The position numbers and the translations under genes were made by a program. Shown in pieces: positions 25,984 through 35,693 of a DNA stretch of 64,000 nucleotides. Each line of letters begins with the position of its first letter. The first letter of the stretch is position 1. The DNA is from Myxococcota bacterium (lineage in GTDB: Bacteria > Myxococcota_A > UBA796 > UBA2385): positions 1 to 64,000 of the forward strand of contig JAKLKF010000004.1 of the NCBI GenBank assembly GCA_023150805.1, in the 5' to 3' direction. The notes beneath the pieces were generated by a model, which saw only the letters and a program-made list of their open reading frames with translations, did no database searches and was not told where the DNA came from.

Positions 25984-27363
25984 ATGCTCACCTGGTGGTT
26001 GTCCGCCTTAAGCGGCGCGATGGTGGCGACCGCTGCGGCTGCCGACATCCCCGCCCTGACGATGGCGGAGGCGATGGACCGAGCCGCGGCCACCGCGCCC
26101 GCCATTCGCCTCGCCGACGCGACCGCGGCCGAGTCGCGGGCACGCCTCGCCGAGGCTCGGACGCTGTCCCTCCCCACGCTCACGGTCGACGGGGGCGTTC
26201 AGATCTGGGATGCGCCGCTGGACGTCACTTTCGGCTCGTCCGACCGGTCCGTGGACTGCGGCGCCGCTCCGGCGCCGTTCGACGCCTTCTGCGCGCAGCT
26301 TTCCGAGCCGATCCGCGTCCGTGATCAGGTGACGGCCACCGCCGGCATCACCGTCGTGCAGCCGATCACCGGGCTCCTCGCCACCCGCCAGGGCGCCTTT
26401 GCCGCCGAGGCCGGCGCACGGGCCAGCGAGGCGGGGCTCGACGCGGCGGTCGACGAGGCCCGCTTCCGCGCCGCCGACGCCTGGCTCCAGGCGCGGCAGG
26501 CCGAGCAGCAGGTCGCCATCGCCGAGGCGCAGGCCGAGAGCCTCCAGGCTCGCGTCGACGCCACGGAGCGCACCTGGCTGGCTGGCGGCGCCACCCGCAG
26601 CGACCTGCTCCTCGCCAAGGTCGCCCTGGCTCGGGCGGAGGAGGCGGTCGTGAAGACCAGGAGCCTCCGCGACCTCGCCTGGTCGCGGCTCGGCGTGCTC
26701 GTCGGCGAACCGGGGCAGGCGGTCCGCCCGGACCCTCCCGCCGTGGAGCCACCGCTGCCCGCCCCTCCGGCGGGCGAGGAGGCGCTCGTCGCCCTCGCGA
26801 CCGCCCACCGCCCCGAGCTGTCGGCGCTGCGACGCGCCGCCGATTCCGCGGAGGCCCTGGCCCGCGCGGAGTCGATCCGCCGCATCCCCGAGCTCTCCGC
26901 CCTTGGCAGCTACATCCACACCGAGGGGCAGGGCTTCGTCATCCAGCCGGACAGCGGCTTCGTCGGCGCCCAGCTCTCCTGGACGGCCTTCGCGTGGGGC
27001 CGCAATGTCGACGCGGTCCGCGCCGCGCGCGCCGCTGCCGACCAGGCGCGCGCCCGCCTCGACCAGGCCACCGACGGCGTGCGCCTCGAGATCGAGGCCG
27101 ACCTCACCCGCCTCACTTCGGCCCTCGCCGCCTTCGATGTCGCCGAGCGCCGCGTCGAGCAGGCCGCCGAGAGCCTCCGGGAGATGGATGCTCGCCAGCG
27201 TGCCGGGGCCGCCACCATGACCGACCTCCTCGGCGCCCAGGCATCCCTCGTCGAGGCGGAGTCGGCGCGCCTCACCGCCCGCGCAGACGCGCACCGCGCC
27301 GCGGTCGCCCTTGCGCGCGCCATCGGCACGGATCCCTGGAATTCCCGGACGGAGCAACCATGA
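25984..27363 (+). CDS. TolC-family outer membrane efflux protein
   Basis: 459-aa protein with a signal peptide (LSALSGAMVATAAAADIPA). It has the two repeats of long helical hairpins typical of TolC-like channels: AEAMDRAAATAPAIRLADATAAESRARLAEARTLSLPTLTVDGG, then a second (HRPELSALRRAADSAEALARAESIRRIPELSALGSYI). The PAPFDAFC segment in the first repeat recurs in the second pump's channel (PAPFDAMC). It starts the operon; its stop overlaps the HlyD start as ATGA. Confidence 0.9.
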   Translation: MLTWWLSALSGAMVATAAAADIPALTMAEAMDRAAATAPAIRLADATAAESRARLAEARTLSLPTLTVDGGVQIWDAPLDVTFGSSDRSVDCGAAPAPFDAFCAQLSEPIRVRDQVTATAGITVVQPITGLLATRQGAFAAEAGARASEAGLDAAVDEARFRAADAWLQARQAEQQVAIAEAQAESLQARVDATERTWLAGGATRSDLLLAKVALARAEEAVVKTRSLRDLAWSRLGVLVGEPGQAVRPDPPAVEPPLPAPPAGEEALVALATAHRPELSALRRAADSAEALARAESIRRIPELSALGSYIHTEGQGFVIQPDSGFVGAQLSWTAFAWGRNVDAVRAARAAADQARARLDQATDGVRLEIEADLTRLTSALAAFDVAERRVEQAAESLREMDARQRAGAATMTDLLGAQASLVEAESARLTARADAHRAAVALARAIGTDPWNSRTEQP

Positions 27364-28490
27364 GCGAACCCGGTCTCCCCCCGGCCGACACGCCCGCCCC
27401 CCGTGCCCTGGCGCCCGTCACTGGAGCGGCCACCCCCGGCCCGATCCGTCGGCTGTCGTTCCTCCTGGTCGCCGTCCTGGTCGCCGGGGGCGTCGCCGGG
27501 TACCTGTGGTACCGGTACGCTCGGGGCGTCACCACCGACGACGCCTTCGTCCGCGCCGACGTCGCACAGGTGGCCGCTGAGGTCTCGGGGCGCCTCACTG
27601 AGCTCCGCGTGCTGGAGAACCGCCTCGTCGAGGCTGGGGACGTGCTCGTCGTGCTGGATCCGGAGCCCTACCGGCTGCGGGTCGACCAGGCCCGGGCGGC
27701 CCTGGAGGCGGCGCTGGCCGAGGTGCGCCGCACCGAAAAGGCGTCCGCCGCCGCCGCCGCCCAGGTGCGCCTCGGCGAGGCGCACCTCGCCGAGGCGAAG
27801 CGCGAGGCCGCCTTCCATCAAGCGCTGGTGGAGGCGGGCTCGTCCGTCCGCGAGGCCGCCGAGAAGGCCGCAGCCGCCGTCCGCCTGGCCGAGGCCAGCG
27901 TCGCCGCCGCCCGGGAGCAGCGCCAGGCCGCCGCCGAGGCCATCGCCGCCGCCGAGGCCCGGGCGGCGAGCGCCGAGACCGCGCGGACCCTGGCCGAGCG
28001 CGACCTCGCCCACACCGAGGTCCGCGCCCCCGTGTCCGGTGTCGCCACGAAGATCAGCGCCGTCGCCGGCGACGTGATCCGCCCGGGCCAGCCGCTGCTG
28101 GCGGTGGTGCCCCACGAGGTCTACGTCGTCGCCAACTTCAAGGAGACTGATCTGGCCGACGTCCACCCGGGCGACCGCGTCGAGGTATCCGTCGACGCCT
28201 ACCCCGACGCCCCGATCACCGGGCACGTCGACAGCCTCGGTGCCGGTACCAGCGCCGCCTTCTCGCTGCTTCCTGCCGACAACCCGAGCGGCAACTTCGT
28301 CAAGGTCGTCCAGCGCGTCCCCGTCCGGATCTCGCTCGACCACGGCACGGTGGACGGGCGGCTGCTGGCGGTGGGCCTGTCCGTCGAGGTGCGGGTGCCC
28401 CGCGACCAAGCGCGGTCCAATGGAGACCACACTCGAGCAGGCCGGCCGAGGCCGACGCCCGGTGGGCGGAGCCGCACCCCTGGGCCGTAA
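27360..28490 (+). CDS. HlyD/EmrA-type membrane fusion protein
   Basis: 376-aa periplasmic adaptor. One N-terminal membrane helix (LSFLLVAVLVAGGVAGYLWY), then GVTTDDAFVRADVAQVAAEVSGRLTEL, a long helical coiled coil (about residues 100-225) and the beta-barrel half (VRAPVSGVATKISAVAGDVIRPGQPLLAVVP, ANFKETDLADVHPGDRVEV). It links the channel to the MFS pump. The last 25 residues are low-complexity and overlap the region where the MFS start should lie, see the MFS entry. Confidence 0.92.
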   Translation: MSEPGLPPADTPAPRALAPVTGAATPGPIRRLSFLLVAVLVAGGVAGYLWYRYARGVTTDDAFVRADVAQVAAEVSGRLTELRVLENRLVEAGDVLVVLDPEPYRLRVDQARAALEAALAEVRRTEKASAAAAAQVRLGEAHLAEAKREAAFHQALVEAGSSVREAAEKAAAAVRLAEASVAAAREQRQAAAEAIAAAEARAASAETARTLAERDLAHTEVRAPVSGVATKISAVAGDVIRPGQPLLAVVPHEVYVVANFKETDLADVHPGDRVEVSVDAYPDAPITGHVDSLGAGTSAAFSLLPADNPSGNFVKVVQRVPVRISLDHGTVDGRLLAVGLSVEVRVPRDQARSNGDHTRAGRPRPTPGGRSRTPGP

Positions 28491-28501
28491 CTGCCGTCGT
28501 C

Positions 28502-29998
28502 ATGATCGGCATGGTCATGAGCATCATCGACTCCTCGATCGTCAACGTGGCCCTGCCTCACATGATGGGCACCTACGGCGCCGGCGTCGGCGAGATCGCC
28601 TGGGTCGTCACCGGCTATACGCTCAGCAACGTCATCATCATCCCGCTCTCGGCCTGGCTCGCTTCGCTGTTCGGACGCAGTCGCCTGTACGGGTGGACGG
28701 TCGTCGCCTTCACCGCCGCCTCCGCGCTGTGCGGGATCGCCCCGTCGCTGCCGGCGCTCATCGCGGCGCGTATCCTGCAGGGCTTCGCCGCGGGCCTGCT
28801 CATGCCCATGGGGCAGGCGATCCTCTACGAGTCGTTCCCCCCGGAGAAGCGTGGCGCGTCCATGGCGGTCTTCGGGCTGGGCATCATGGTCGGCCCCGCC
28901 ATCGGACCGACCCTCGGCGGCTGGCTGACCGACACCTGGGGCTGGCCCTGGATCTTCTTCATCAACCTGCCCATCGGCATCGTCGGGGCCCTGCTCGTGC
29001 CGGTGTTCCTGCACGACCCGCCCTACCTCCGCCGACGCCGGAGCGCCAGGGGCGACCTCGTCGGCGTAGCGCTGCTCGCCGCCGGCATCGGCATCGCCCA
29101 GTACGTGCTGGAGGAGGGCTCGAGCGACGGCTGGTTCGACGCCGACTGGATCGTTGTCGCTGCGGCCGCCGCTGTCCTGCTGCTCGGCGCATTCGTCGTG
29201 TGGGAGTTGGACCACGACGACCCTGCGGTCGACCTCCGCGTGTTTTCAGACGCGAACTTCCGATCGACCATCATCATCAACGTGGTCATCGGCGTCGGCC
29301 TGATGGGCGGCATGTTCGTCCTGCCGCTCTACATCCAGCAGGTGATGGGGCTGACGGCGACGATGACCGGGCTCGTGCTGCTGCCGGGGGCGGTCGCCAC
29401 CGCGGTGGCCATGTCGATCAGCGGGCGGCTCACCGACCTTGGCTACGCCCGCAGCCAGGTCGCCATCGGCCTGCTCGTCTTTGCCGGCGGCATGCTGCTC
29501 ATGAGCCGCCTGACGGCCGACGCGGGCATGGGCGACCTCCTGATCCCGCAGATGTGCCGGGGCATCGGCATGGGGTTCACGTTCGTACCGCTGTCCGTCG
29601 TGGCGGTGCTCACGATCCCGAAGTCCGAGATGGGGCATGCCACCGGTATGATCAACCTCACGCGCCGCCTGGGCGGCAGCCTGGGCATCGCGTGGCTGGC
29701 GTCCGTTCTCAGCGACACCCAGGTCGAGCGCCTCCAGCAGCTCGTCGGACACGTCGACCCGTTCCGCGATGTCGCTGCCGACCAGGTCCACGCCACCGCC
29801 GACGCCCTGAGCGGGCTCGGTCTGGACCCGGCGAGCGCGCAGCACGCCGCCGTGCTGCTGACCTACAAGCGGGTGGCCACGGCGGCTGCGGACATGGCGT
29901 TCCAGCACGTCTTCCTGGTCCTGGTGCTGCTGTTCGTCGGAAGTCTCCCGCTGCTGCTCCTGCTGCGGAGCGGCAAGCGCGCGCGAACCGTGCCCTGA
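28502..29998 (+). CDS. DHA2-family MFS drug transporter (EmrB-like)
   Basis: 498-aa protein as given from the ATG at 28502; 14 membrane helices, with SIIDSSIVNVALPHM in the first, RILQGFAAGLLMPMGQAI, GIMVGPAIGPTLGGWLTD (motif C) and the EmrB-type loops. In-frame upstream codons read PHPWAVTAVV, which complete helix 1, yet no start codon lies there in frame. An ATG at 28420 (METTLEQAG) is out of frame by 1 nt. Either a 1-nt indel occurred or translation begins at 28502. Partner of the TolC and HlyD proteins. Confidence 0.85.
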   Translation: MIGMVMSIIDSSIVNVALPHMMGTYGAGVGEIAWVVTGYTLSNVIIIPLSAWLASLFGRSRLYGWTVVAFTAASALCGIAPSLPALIAARILQGFAAGLLMPMGQAILYESFPPEKRGASMAVFGLGIMVGPAIGPTLGGWLTDTWGWPWIFFINLPIGIVGALLVPVFLHDPPYLRRRRSARGDLVGVALLAAGIGIAQYVLEEGSSDGWFDADWIVVAAAAAVLLLGAFVVWELDHDDPAVDLRVFSDANFRSTIIINVVIGVGLMGGMFVLPLYIQQVMGLTATMTGLVLLPGAVATAVAMSISGRLTDLGYARSQVAIGLLVFAGGMLLMSRLTADAGMGDLLIPQMCRGIGMGFTFVPLSVVAVLTIPKSEMGHATGMINLTRRLGGSLGIAWLASVLSDTQVERLQQLVGHVDPFRDVAADQVHATADALSGLGLDPASAQHAAVLLTYKRVATAAADMAFQHVFLVLVLLFVGSLPLLLLLRSGKRARTVP

Positions 29999-30007
29999 GG
30001 CTCAGGG
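29993..30007. terminator. Hairpin between convergent operons
   Basis: CCCTGA-GGC-TCAGGG is a perfect 6-bp hairpin spanning the MFS stop codon (TGA inside the left arm). It lies before the end of the convergent RND gene at 30056. No T-tract follows, so it may be a stem-loop pause or bidirectional terminator rather than a standard intrinsic one. Confidence 0.4.
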
Positions 30008-30055
30008 GGAGCGGCCACCCTCTCCGCAGCCCCGCATCGCCGCCGCGTCGGCCTC

Positions 30056-33000
30056 CTACTTTCCCTTGCCCACTGCGGCCGCTCGGAGCTCCAGCTCGAC
30101 GTCGGCCTCCGCGCCCAGGTCTTGCTCGCCCGCGTGCGGGGCACGGGGGGCGGGCCGGCCCTTGAACCGGTCGCGGATCCCGTCCGCCACCGAGTACGCC
30201 ACGGGGACCAGGACGAGCGTCACGACCGTGGACACGAGCAGGCCGCCGAGCGCGGTGCGGCCCATCGGTCCCCACATCTCCGCCCCACGCCCGGTCGCCA
30301 GCGCCAGGGGGAACATGCCCCCTACGGTCGTGAGCGTGGTCATGAGCACCGGCCGCAGCCGGCGCCTGCCGCTCGTGAGCACGGCGTCCACCCGACTCAT
30401 GCCGCGCGCCTGGAGGAGCTTGGTGTAGTCGACGAGCATGATGGCGTTGTTGACGACCACGCCGATCAAGATGATCAGCCCGAGGAAGGCGGGAGTGGAC
30501 AGCGTCGTCCGCGTGATGGCGAGGGCCAGGAACGCCCCTGTGACCGCGAAGGGCACGGAGAAGGTGATCACCAGGGGATCCAGCCAGGACTCGAACTGGG
30601 CCGCCATGACCAGGTACACCAGCAGGAGCCCGAGCCCCATCAGCAGGAACATGTCGCGGAAGCCCTCGCGCTGCTCTTCCACGGTTCCGCCGTACCGAAC
30701 CAGGACGTCGGGAGGCGCGTCGTAGGAGGCGAGGATCTCGTCCACGTCGGCGGCGACGTCCCCGAGTGCGCGGCCCTCGATCCCGGCGCTGACCGTGACG
30801 ATCCGCGTCTTGTCGACGCGCTTGACCTCGATGGGGGCCTCGCCTTCGACCACCCTCGCGATGTCGCCGAGCGGGACGAGCGCTCCGGTCATCGAACGAA
30901 CCGGTACGCGAAGCAGCTCCTGGATGTCGTCCCGGTCTTCGGGAGCCAGCCGGACGACCGCGTCCTTGGGCTCGTCGCCTCCGGTGTAGCGGGTCGCCGT
31001 CGTGCCCGCGACGGCGGCACGAAGCTCCGCCCCGGCGACGGCGAACGGGACCGAGGCGCGGCCGGCGAGCTCGGGCGACAGCTCGATCCGCACCTCCGGA
31101 CGGGTCTGCAACAGGTCCGCGGAGACCTCGGTGGTCCCCTCCACGCTCGCGATCCGGCGCCTGAGGTCGCTGGCCGTCGCCGCGAGCTGCTCGAAGTCGT
31201 TTCCGAGCACCTCGACGACCACCGGCTTGCCGCCCATTCCGAGGATGCGGCCGATGGAGTTCCCGAGGTTCACCTCCGTGTTGACGACCTCCGGGAGGGG
31301 ACCGACCCGCCGCAGGACCGCCCGGGCGATCTCCTCGTCCGACCGCTCCCGGTCGTCGGCGGACACCAGCATGGCGCTGATCGTGGCGACGTTGCTGCCC
31401 TCCTTGCCGCCCGACATGGAGCCGAAGCCGGATTGGCTCATGCCGGCGCGCACGAAGACCATCCTGACCTCGGGCTCCTGCTCCAGCTCGGCGGTGATCC
31501 GCTCGGCCACTGCGGTGGTCTCCGCCAGGTTCGTGCCCACCGGCAGCTCCAGGACGATCTGGAACTCCCCCGAGTCCTGCCGGGGCATGAAGTCCGTGGG
31601 AACCGTGAGGACGAGCAGGCCGGTCGCGACGACCATGCCCATCGCGGCAGCGAAGACCCGCCACGGGTGCCGCAGGGCACCAGCCAGCGTGCGCTCGTAC
31701 GCGGCATCCAGGCGCTCGAAGAGCCGGTCGAACCGCGATGTGGCCTCCTCGCGGGGGCGACGGCGCACCATGCGCGCGGCCAGCGTCGGCGTCAGGCTCA
31801 GCGCCACGGCCAGCGACCCGGCGATGGTCACGATCATCACGTAGGCGAGCTGCTCGAACATGATGCCGACGAGTCCGCTCACGAAGATGAGGGGAGCGAA
31901 GATCACCAGCGTGGTGGTGGTGCCCGCCAGCAATGCCCCGCCGACCTCGCTCGCCCCCTCCGCAGCGGCCTCCCGCGGATCGCGCCCTTCGTCGACCAGG
32001 CGGGTGATGTTCTCCAGCGCCACGATACCGTTGTCGACGACCATGCCGATCGCGAGCGCCAGCGCCATCAGGGTGATGACGTTCAGGGTGTAGCCGGCGA
32101 GGTAGAGGAGCAGGAAGGTCACGATCATCGAGGCCGGGATCGTCGTGGCGACGATCAGGCTCGGCCGGATGCGCCGCAGGAACACGAAGGCCACGAAGAT
32201 CACGAGCGCGCCACCCACCGCCACCGTGCTCTGGAGGTTCGCGATCATGGCGACCGTGAACTCCGACATGTCCGTGACGATGCGGACGCGCATGCCGTCC
32301 GGAAGGCGCTCCTGAATTGCCGCGAGCTCCCGCTTCACCGCTTCGGCCACCTCGACGGAGTTCGCTCCGCTGACCTTCATCACGCCGCCGGCGACCACCG
32401 TCTGGCCATCGACCTGGGCGACCTCCGTGGTGTCGTCGATGCCATCGCTCACCGTGGCCACGTCGCGGAGGCGGATCGGCGTGCCGTCCGTTCCCCGGCT
32501 GACGACGATCGCGGCCAGGTCCTCCAAGCTTCTCGCTTCGTTGGGCATCCGTACCGCGAACTCCATCGCCCCCACGTCGATGCTGCCGGCGGGGACAGCC
32601 AGGTTCTCACTGCCCAGCGCGCGCGCCAGCTCCGTCGTCGTCAGGCCCAGGGCCACCAGCCGGTCCCGGTGCACGTCGATCCGCACGATCGGTGCCGGGG
32701 CGTTGAACATCGCGACCTGACCCACTCCGGGAACCCGGCGCACGGGCTCGAGGATCACGTCGTCGATGAACGCCTGCTGCTCGCGCACGTCCCCCGCGGA
32801 GGACGTCACCGCGAAGATGAGGATCGGGAACTTGGAGGTGTCGAACTTGAAGATCCGCGGCTCGTCGATGTCCGTGGGCAGGCGGATCCGGCTGAACTCG
32901 ACCGCTTGCCGGATCTCGTTGGCAGCCTCGTCGAGGTCGGCGTCGAAGTCGAGCTGGAGGGTCACCACGGACATGTTCTCGCGGGAGACCGACGAGATCT

Positions 33001-33235
33001 CCTCCAGGTTGGAGATCCCACCGAAGGCCTCCTCGAGCTCCTGGCTGACCTTCTGCTCCACGTCCCTTGCCGACGCGCCGGGGTACACCGTGATCACCGA
33101 CAAGACCGGCGGCTCGATCTCCGGCATCATGTCGACGGGGAGGCGCTGGAACGAGATGACGCCGAGGAGCGCCACCACGATGTAGACGACAGCGACCAGG
33201 ACCGGCCGCCGGATGGCCGTGCGGATCCAGCTCAT
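30056..33235 (-). CDS. RND-family (HAE1) efflux pump, inner-membrane subunit
   Basis: 1059-aa AcrB-type proton-driven exporter with 12 membrane helices and two large periplasmic loops. It begins MSWIRTAIRRPVLVAVVYIVVALLGVISFQRLPVDMMPEIEPPVLSV. The proton-relay part of helix 4 reads GMVVDNGIVALENI, keeping one Asp and replacing the second with Asn. Repeats GLIILIGVVVNNAIMLVDY and ALSLTPTLAARM are typical. It overlaps the adaptor gene (ATGA) and completes a TetR-TolC-MFP-RND operon. The substrate is not evident. Confidence 0.95.
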   Translation of the reverse strand: MSWIRTAIRRPVLVAVVYIVVALLGVISFQRLPVDMMPEIEPPVLSVITVYPGASARDVEQKVSQELEEAFGGISNLEEISSVSRENMSVVTLQLDFDADLDEAANEIRQAVEFSRIRLPTDIDEPRIFKFDTSKFPILIFAVTSSAGDVREQQAFIDDVILEPVRRVPGVGQVAMFNAPAPIVRIDVHRDRLVALGLTTTELARALGSENLAVPAGSIDVGAMEFAVRMPNEARSLEDLAAIVVSRGTDGTPIRLRDVATVSDGIDDTTEVAQVDGQTVVAGGVMKVSGANSVEVAEAVKRELAAIQERLPDGMRVRIVTDMSEFTVAMIANLQSTVAVGGALVIFVAFVFLRRIRPSLIVATTIPASMIVTFLLLYLAGYTLNVITLMALALAIGMVVDNGIVALENITRLVDEGRDPREAAAEGASEVGGALLAGTTTTLVIFAPLIFVSGLVGIMFEQLAYVMIVTIAGSLAVALSLTPTLAARMVRRRPREEATSRFDRLFERLDAAYERTLAGALRHPWRVFAAAMGMVVATGLLVLTVPTDFMPRQDSGEFQIVLELPVGTNLAETTAVAERITAELEQEPEVRMVFVRAGMSQSGFGSMSGGKEGSNVATISAMLVSADDRERSDEEIARAVLRRVGPLPEVVNTEVNLGNSIGRILGMGGKPVVVEVLGNDFEQLAATASDLRRRIASVEGTTEVSADLLQTRPEVRIELSPELAGRASVPFAVAGAELRAAVAGTTATRYTGGDEPKDAVVRLAPEDRDDIQELLRVPVRSMTGALVPLGDIARVVEGEAPIEVKRVDKTRIVTVSAGIEGRALGDVAADVDEILASYDAPPDVLVRYGGTVEEQREGFRDMFLLMGLGLLLVYLVMAAQFESWLDPLVITFSVPFAVTGAFLALAITRTTLSTPAFLGLIILIGVVVNNAIMLVDYTKLLQARGMSRVDAVLTSGRRRLRPVLMTTLTTVGGMFPLALATGRGAEMWGPMGRTALGGLLVSTVVTLVLVPVAYSVADGIRDRFKGRPAPRAPHAGEQDLGAEADVELELRAAAVGKGK

Positions 33236-34323
33236 CGCGAACCCCCGTCGACGACCTCGACACGCTCCCCGTCGGGCAGCCGGGCGTGTCCGGCGACGAC
33301 GACCTGGTCGCCTTCGTCGAGGCCCGACAATACCGGGACCAGCGCCGTCCCGCTCCGACCGTACTGGACCTGCCGAGAAGCCGTCTTGCCGTCGGTGACC
33401 ACGAGCACCCGCGCGACGCCGTCGTCGCGCTCGAGCAGCGCCTCGCGCGGGACCGCCAGGTGCTCCCCGCCGCCGCCGGCGAGGGACAGCTCGGCCGTCA
33501 TCCCATGCAGCAGGCGGGCATCCGGTTCCGCCAGGGTCACCTCGATCGCTACCGACCGCGTCCGCGGGTCGATGCTCCGGTTCACCGCCGCCACGGTCCC
33601 CTCGAAGCGCTCTCCCTCCAACGAGTCGATGCGGACCGAGGCCGGGTCGCCGATCTCGACCTCGGGGGCGCGCAGCTCAGAGACCGAGGCGACGACGCGG
33701 ACGCGGGAGAGGTCGGCGAGCTGGATCGGGGGAAGCTGGGCCATGCCTCCGAGTGTCTCGCCAGGGTCGACGTTCCGGGCCACCACCACCCCGGCAAAGG
33801 GAGCGCGAAGCCGGGTGTCCGCCAGGCGGTCCTTCGCGACTCGGACACCCACCTCCGCCTGACGGAGCTGGGCTCCCGCGAGATCGAGTCCCACCACCAC
33901 CTTCTCGAACTCGGCCGCGGTCACGGCGTCCCGCTCGCGCAGCTCCACGAAGCGCCGATGCGTCGCCTCGGCATCCGCGTGCTGCGCGCGTGCCATGTCC
34001 AGTGCCGCCTCGGCCTGGAGCACCGCCTGCGCGTAGTCGTCGTCGACCAGCGTCAACAGCACGTCGCCCTTGTCGACCTGCTGGCCGATGCGGACCTCAA
34101 CCGAGCGGACGCGCCCCGGGACGTCGGGGACCAGCGTGGCGACCTGCCAGGCCTCCACCGTGGCCGCGAGCGTGATCTGCTCGTCGAAGGGGGCGCGCTC
34201 CGCGGACGCGACCCTTACCACGCTCGTCGCGCCGTCCGCTCGGGCCGTCGGTTCCGGGCCCGCGCAGCCGGCGCACAGGAGGACACCATAGAGAAGGAGC
34301 AGGGAGGACTTCTTGGGGCTCAT
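33232..34323 (-). CDS. RND efflux periplasmic adaptor lipoprotein
   Basis: 363-aa MFP subunit. The ATG at 34323 begins a lipoprotein signal (MSPKKSSLLLLYGVLLCAGC). It contains the lipoyl-like half DVPGRVRSVEVRIGQQVDKGDVLLTL, a coiled coil (about residues 90-160), RAPFAGVVVARNVDPGETL and the beta-barrel VAAVNRSIDPRTRSVAIEVTL. The start overlaps the TolC stop and its stop overlaps the RND start, both as ATGA. It fits an AcrA-like partner. Confidence 0.93.
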   Translation of the reverse strand: MSPKKSSLLLLYGVLLCAGCAGPEPTARADGATSVVRVASAERAPFDEQITLAATVEAWQVATLVPDVPGRVRSVEVRIGQQVDKGDVLLTLVDDDYAQAVLQAEAALDMARAQHADAEATHRRFVELRERDAVTAAEFEKVVVGLDLAGAQLRQAEVGVRVAKDRLADTRLRAPFAGVVVARNVDPGETLGGMAQLPPIQLADLSRVRVVASVSELRAPEVEIGDPASVRIDSLEGERFEGTVAAVNRSIDPRTRSVAIEVTLAEPDARLLHGMTAELSLAGGGGEHLAVPREALLERDDGVARVLVVTDGKTASRQVQYGRSGTALVPVLSGLDEGDQVVVAGHARLPDGERVEVVDGGSR

Positions 34324-35693
34324 GGGGAATCTCCGGTTCCGGGCAAGGGCGCCACGTCCACGCCCGCGGCGCGCTGCCACGCGGCCACGGCACGCAGGTA
34401 GTCGTACCGGGCGGTGAGGCGCGTCATGCGCGCCTGTGCGAGCAGGCTCTCGGCGTCGAGCAGGTCGGTGGCCGATGCGAGCTGGCTCTCGAAGCGGGCC
34501 GCGACGAGGCGGTGGTTCTCCTCGGCCTGGGCGACGGTGACCCTGCTCATCTCGTAGGAGTCCCAGCTAGAGACCACCGCGTCCCAGGTCCTCCGTTGCT
34601 CGAGGTCCACGCCGTCCCGCATGGACGCGAGACCGACCTCGGCCTGGCGCAGGCTCGCGGTGGACTCGCGAAGCGCGGCGTGCTTGCGGCCCCAACCCCA
34701 CACCTGCCACTGGAGCGTGACGCCGGCGTACATGCTCTCCGGCGCGGAGAAGGTTCCCATGCCCTCGGTCCTCTGCCAGGCCGCGATGGCTGCCACCTGG
34801 GGAACCAGGTCCGCGGCGGCGGCACGCCGACCGGCCCGTGCGGCCTCTACGCGGAGCTCCATCGCGGCGACGTCCGGCCGCTGACCTGCGCTTTCCGTGG
34901 AGTTCCGGGCAGGCGCCAGGAGGGCGTCCTCCGAGATGTCCTCCGGGATGACCGACGGCTCCTCCGCGTCGATCAGGACGGCCAGCAGACCCCGGGCGAG
35001 GGCGCGGCCGTCGATCGCTCGCTGCCGGTTGATCCGCGCGTTGCCGAGCGCCACCTGGATCTGGAGGAGATCGGACTTGTTGAGGAGCTCGGCCTCGTGG
35101 AAAGCGACCGCGCGCCGCTCGTGTGCCTCCAGGTTCTCGACCACGGCGGTCGCGACGGCGACCATCTGCTCCGCGGCCAGCGCTCCGAAGTACGCGTCGA
35201 CTACCTGCACGGCGACCTCCGCGCGGGTCGCCCGCTCGTCCATCTCCGCGGCCTGTTGAAGGCGCGCGGTGGCCATGTGGCCCTGCGAGACGCCGAGGAG
35301 CCCCGTGATCGGCTGCACGGCCGATACCGTGATCGAGGTCGTGTGCTGCTCGCGGACGACCGTCGGCTCGGCGAACCCCTCGCACATGGCGTCGAACGGA
35401 GCGGGCATCGTGGTGCAGTCGAGCGCCGCGGCATCCTCCGCGCTGACGAGCGCGAACTCAATGGGCTCGTCCCACCACAGGGCATTCCCTTCGACGGACA
35501 GCGTAGGCCCGTAGTACGACATCGCCTGCCACTTCCGGGCACGGGCGGCGACGGTCGCCCACTCCCCGATCCGGACCTGCGGGTTCTCCGTGGAGGCCCG
35601 GCGCAAGGCCTGATCCAGCGTGATCGAGGGCTCGCCTGCCAGGCACACCAGGGGCACAAGCAGCGCCACGGTTGAAATCAGGAGCCGCTTCAT
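34320..35693 (-). CDS. TolC-family outer membrane efflux protein
   Basis: 457-aa channel subunit of the RND pump. Signal peptide MKRLLISTVALLVPLVCLAG; then TLDQALRRASTENPQVRIGEWATVAARARKW and the second half (RPDVAAMELRVEAARAGRRAAAADLVPQVAAI). The first half includes PAPFDAMC, shared with the channel at 26 kb, so the two proteins are probable paralogues. The ATG overlaps the tetR stop as ATGA. Confidence 0.92.
   Translation of the reverse strand: MKRLLISTVALLVPLVCLAGEPSITLDQALRRASTENPQVRIGEWATVAARARKWQAMSYYGPTLSVEGNALWWDEPIEFALVSAEDAAALDCTTMPAPFDAMCEGFAEPTVVREQHTTSITVSAVQPITGLLGVSQGHMATARLQQAAEMDERATRAEVAVQVVDAYFGALAAEQMVAVATAVVENLEAHERRAVAFHEAELLNKSDLLQIQVALGNARINRQRAIDGRALARGLLAVLIDAEEPSVIPEDISEDALLAPARNSTESAGQRPDVAAMELRVEAARAGRRAAAADLVPQVAAIAAWQRTEGMGTFSAPESMYAGVTLQWQVWGWGRKHAALRESTASLRQAEVGLASMRDGVDLEQRRTWDAVVSSWDSYEMSRVTVAQAEENHRLVAARFESQLASATDLLDAESLLAQARMTRLTARYDYLRAVAAWQRAAGVDVAPLPGTGDSP

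Noticed and set aside
30122-33862. 1246-codon plus-strand frame opposite the RND gene
   Set aside because: Shadow of the RND and adaptor genes, rich in Asp/His/Arg; no fold-like pattern.
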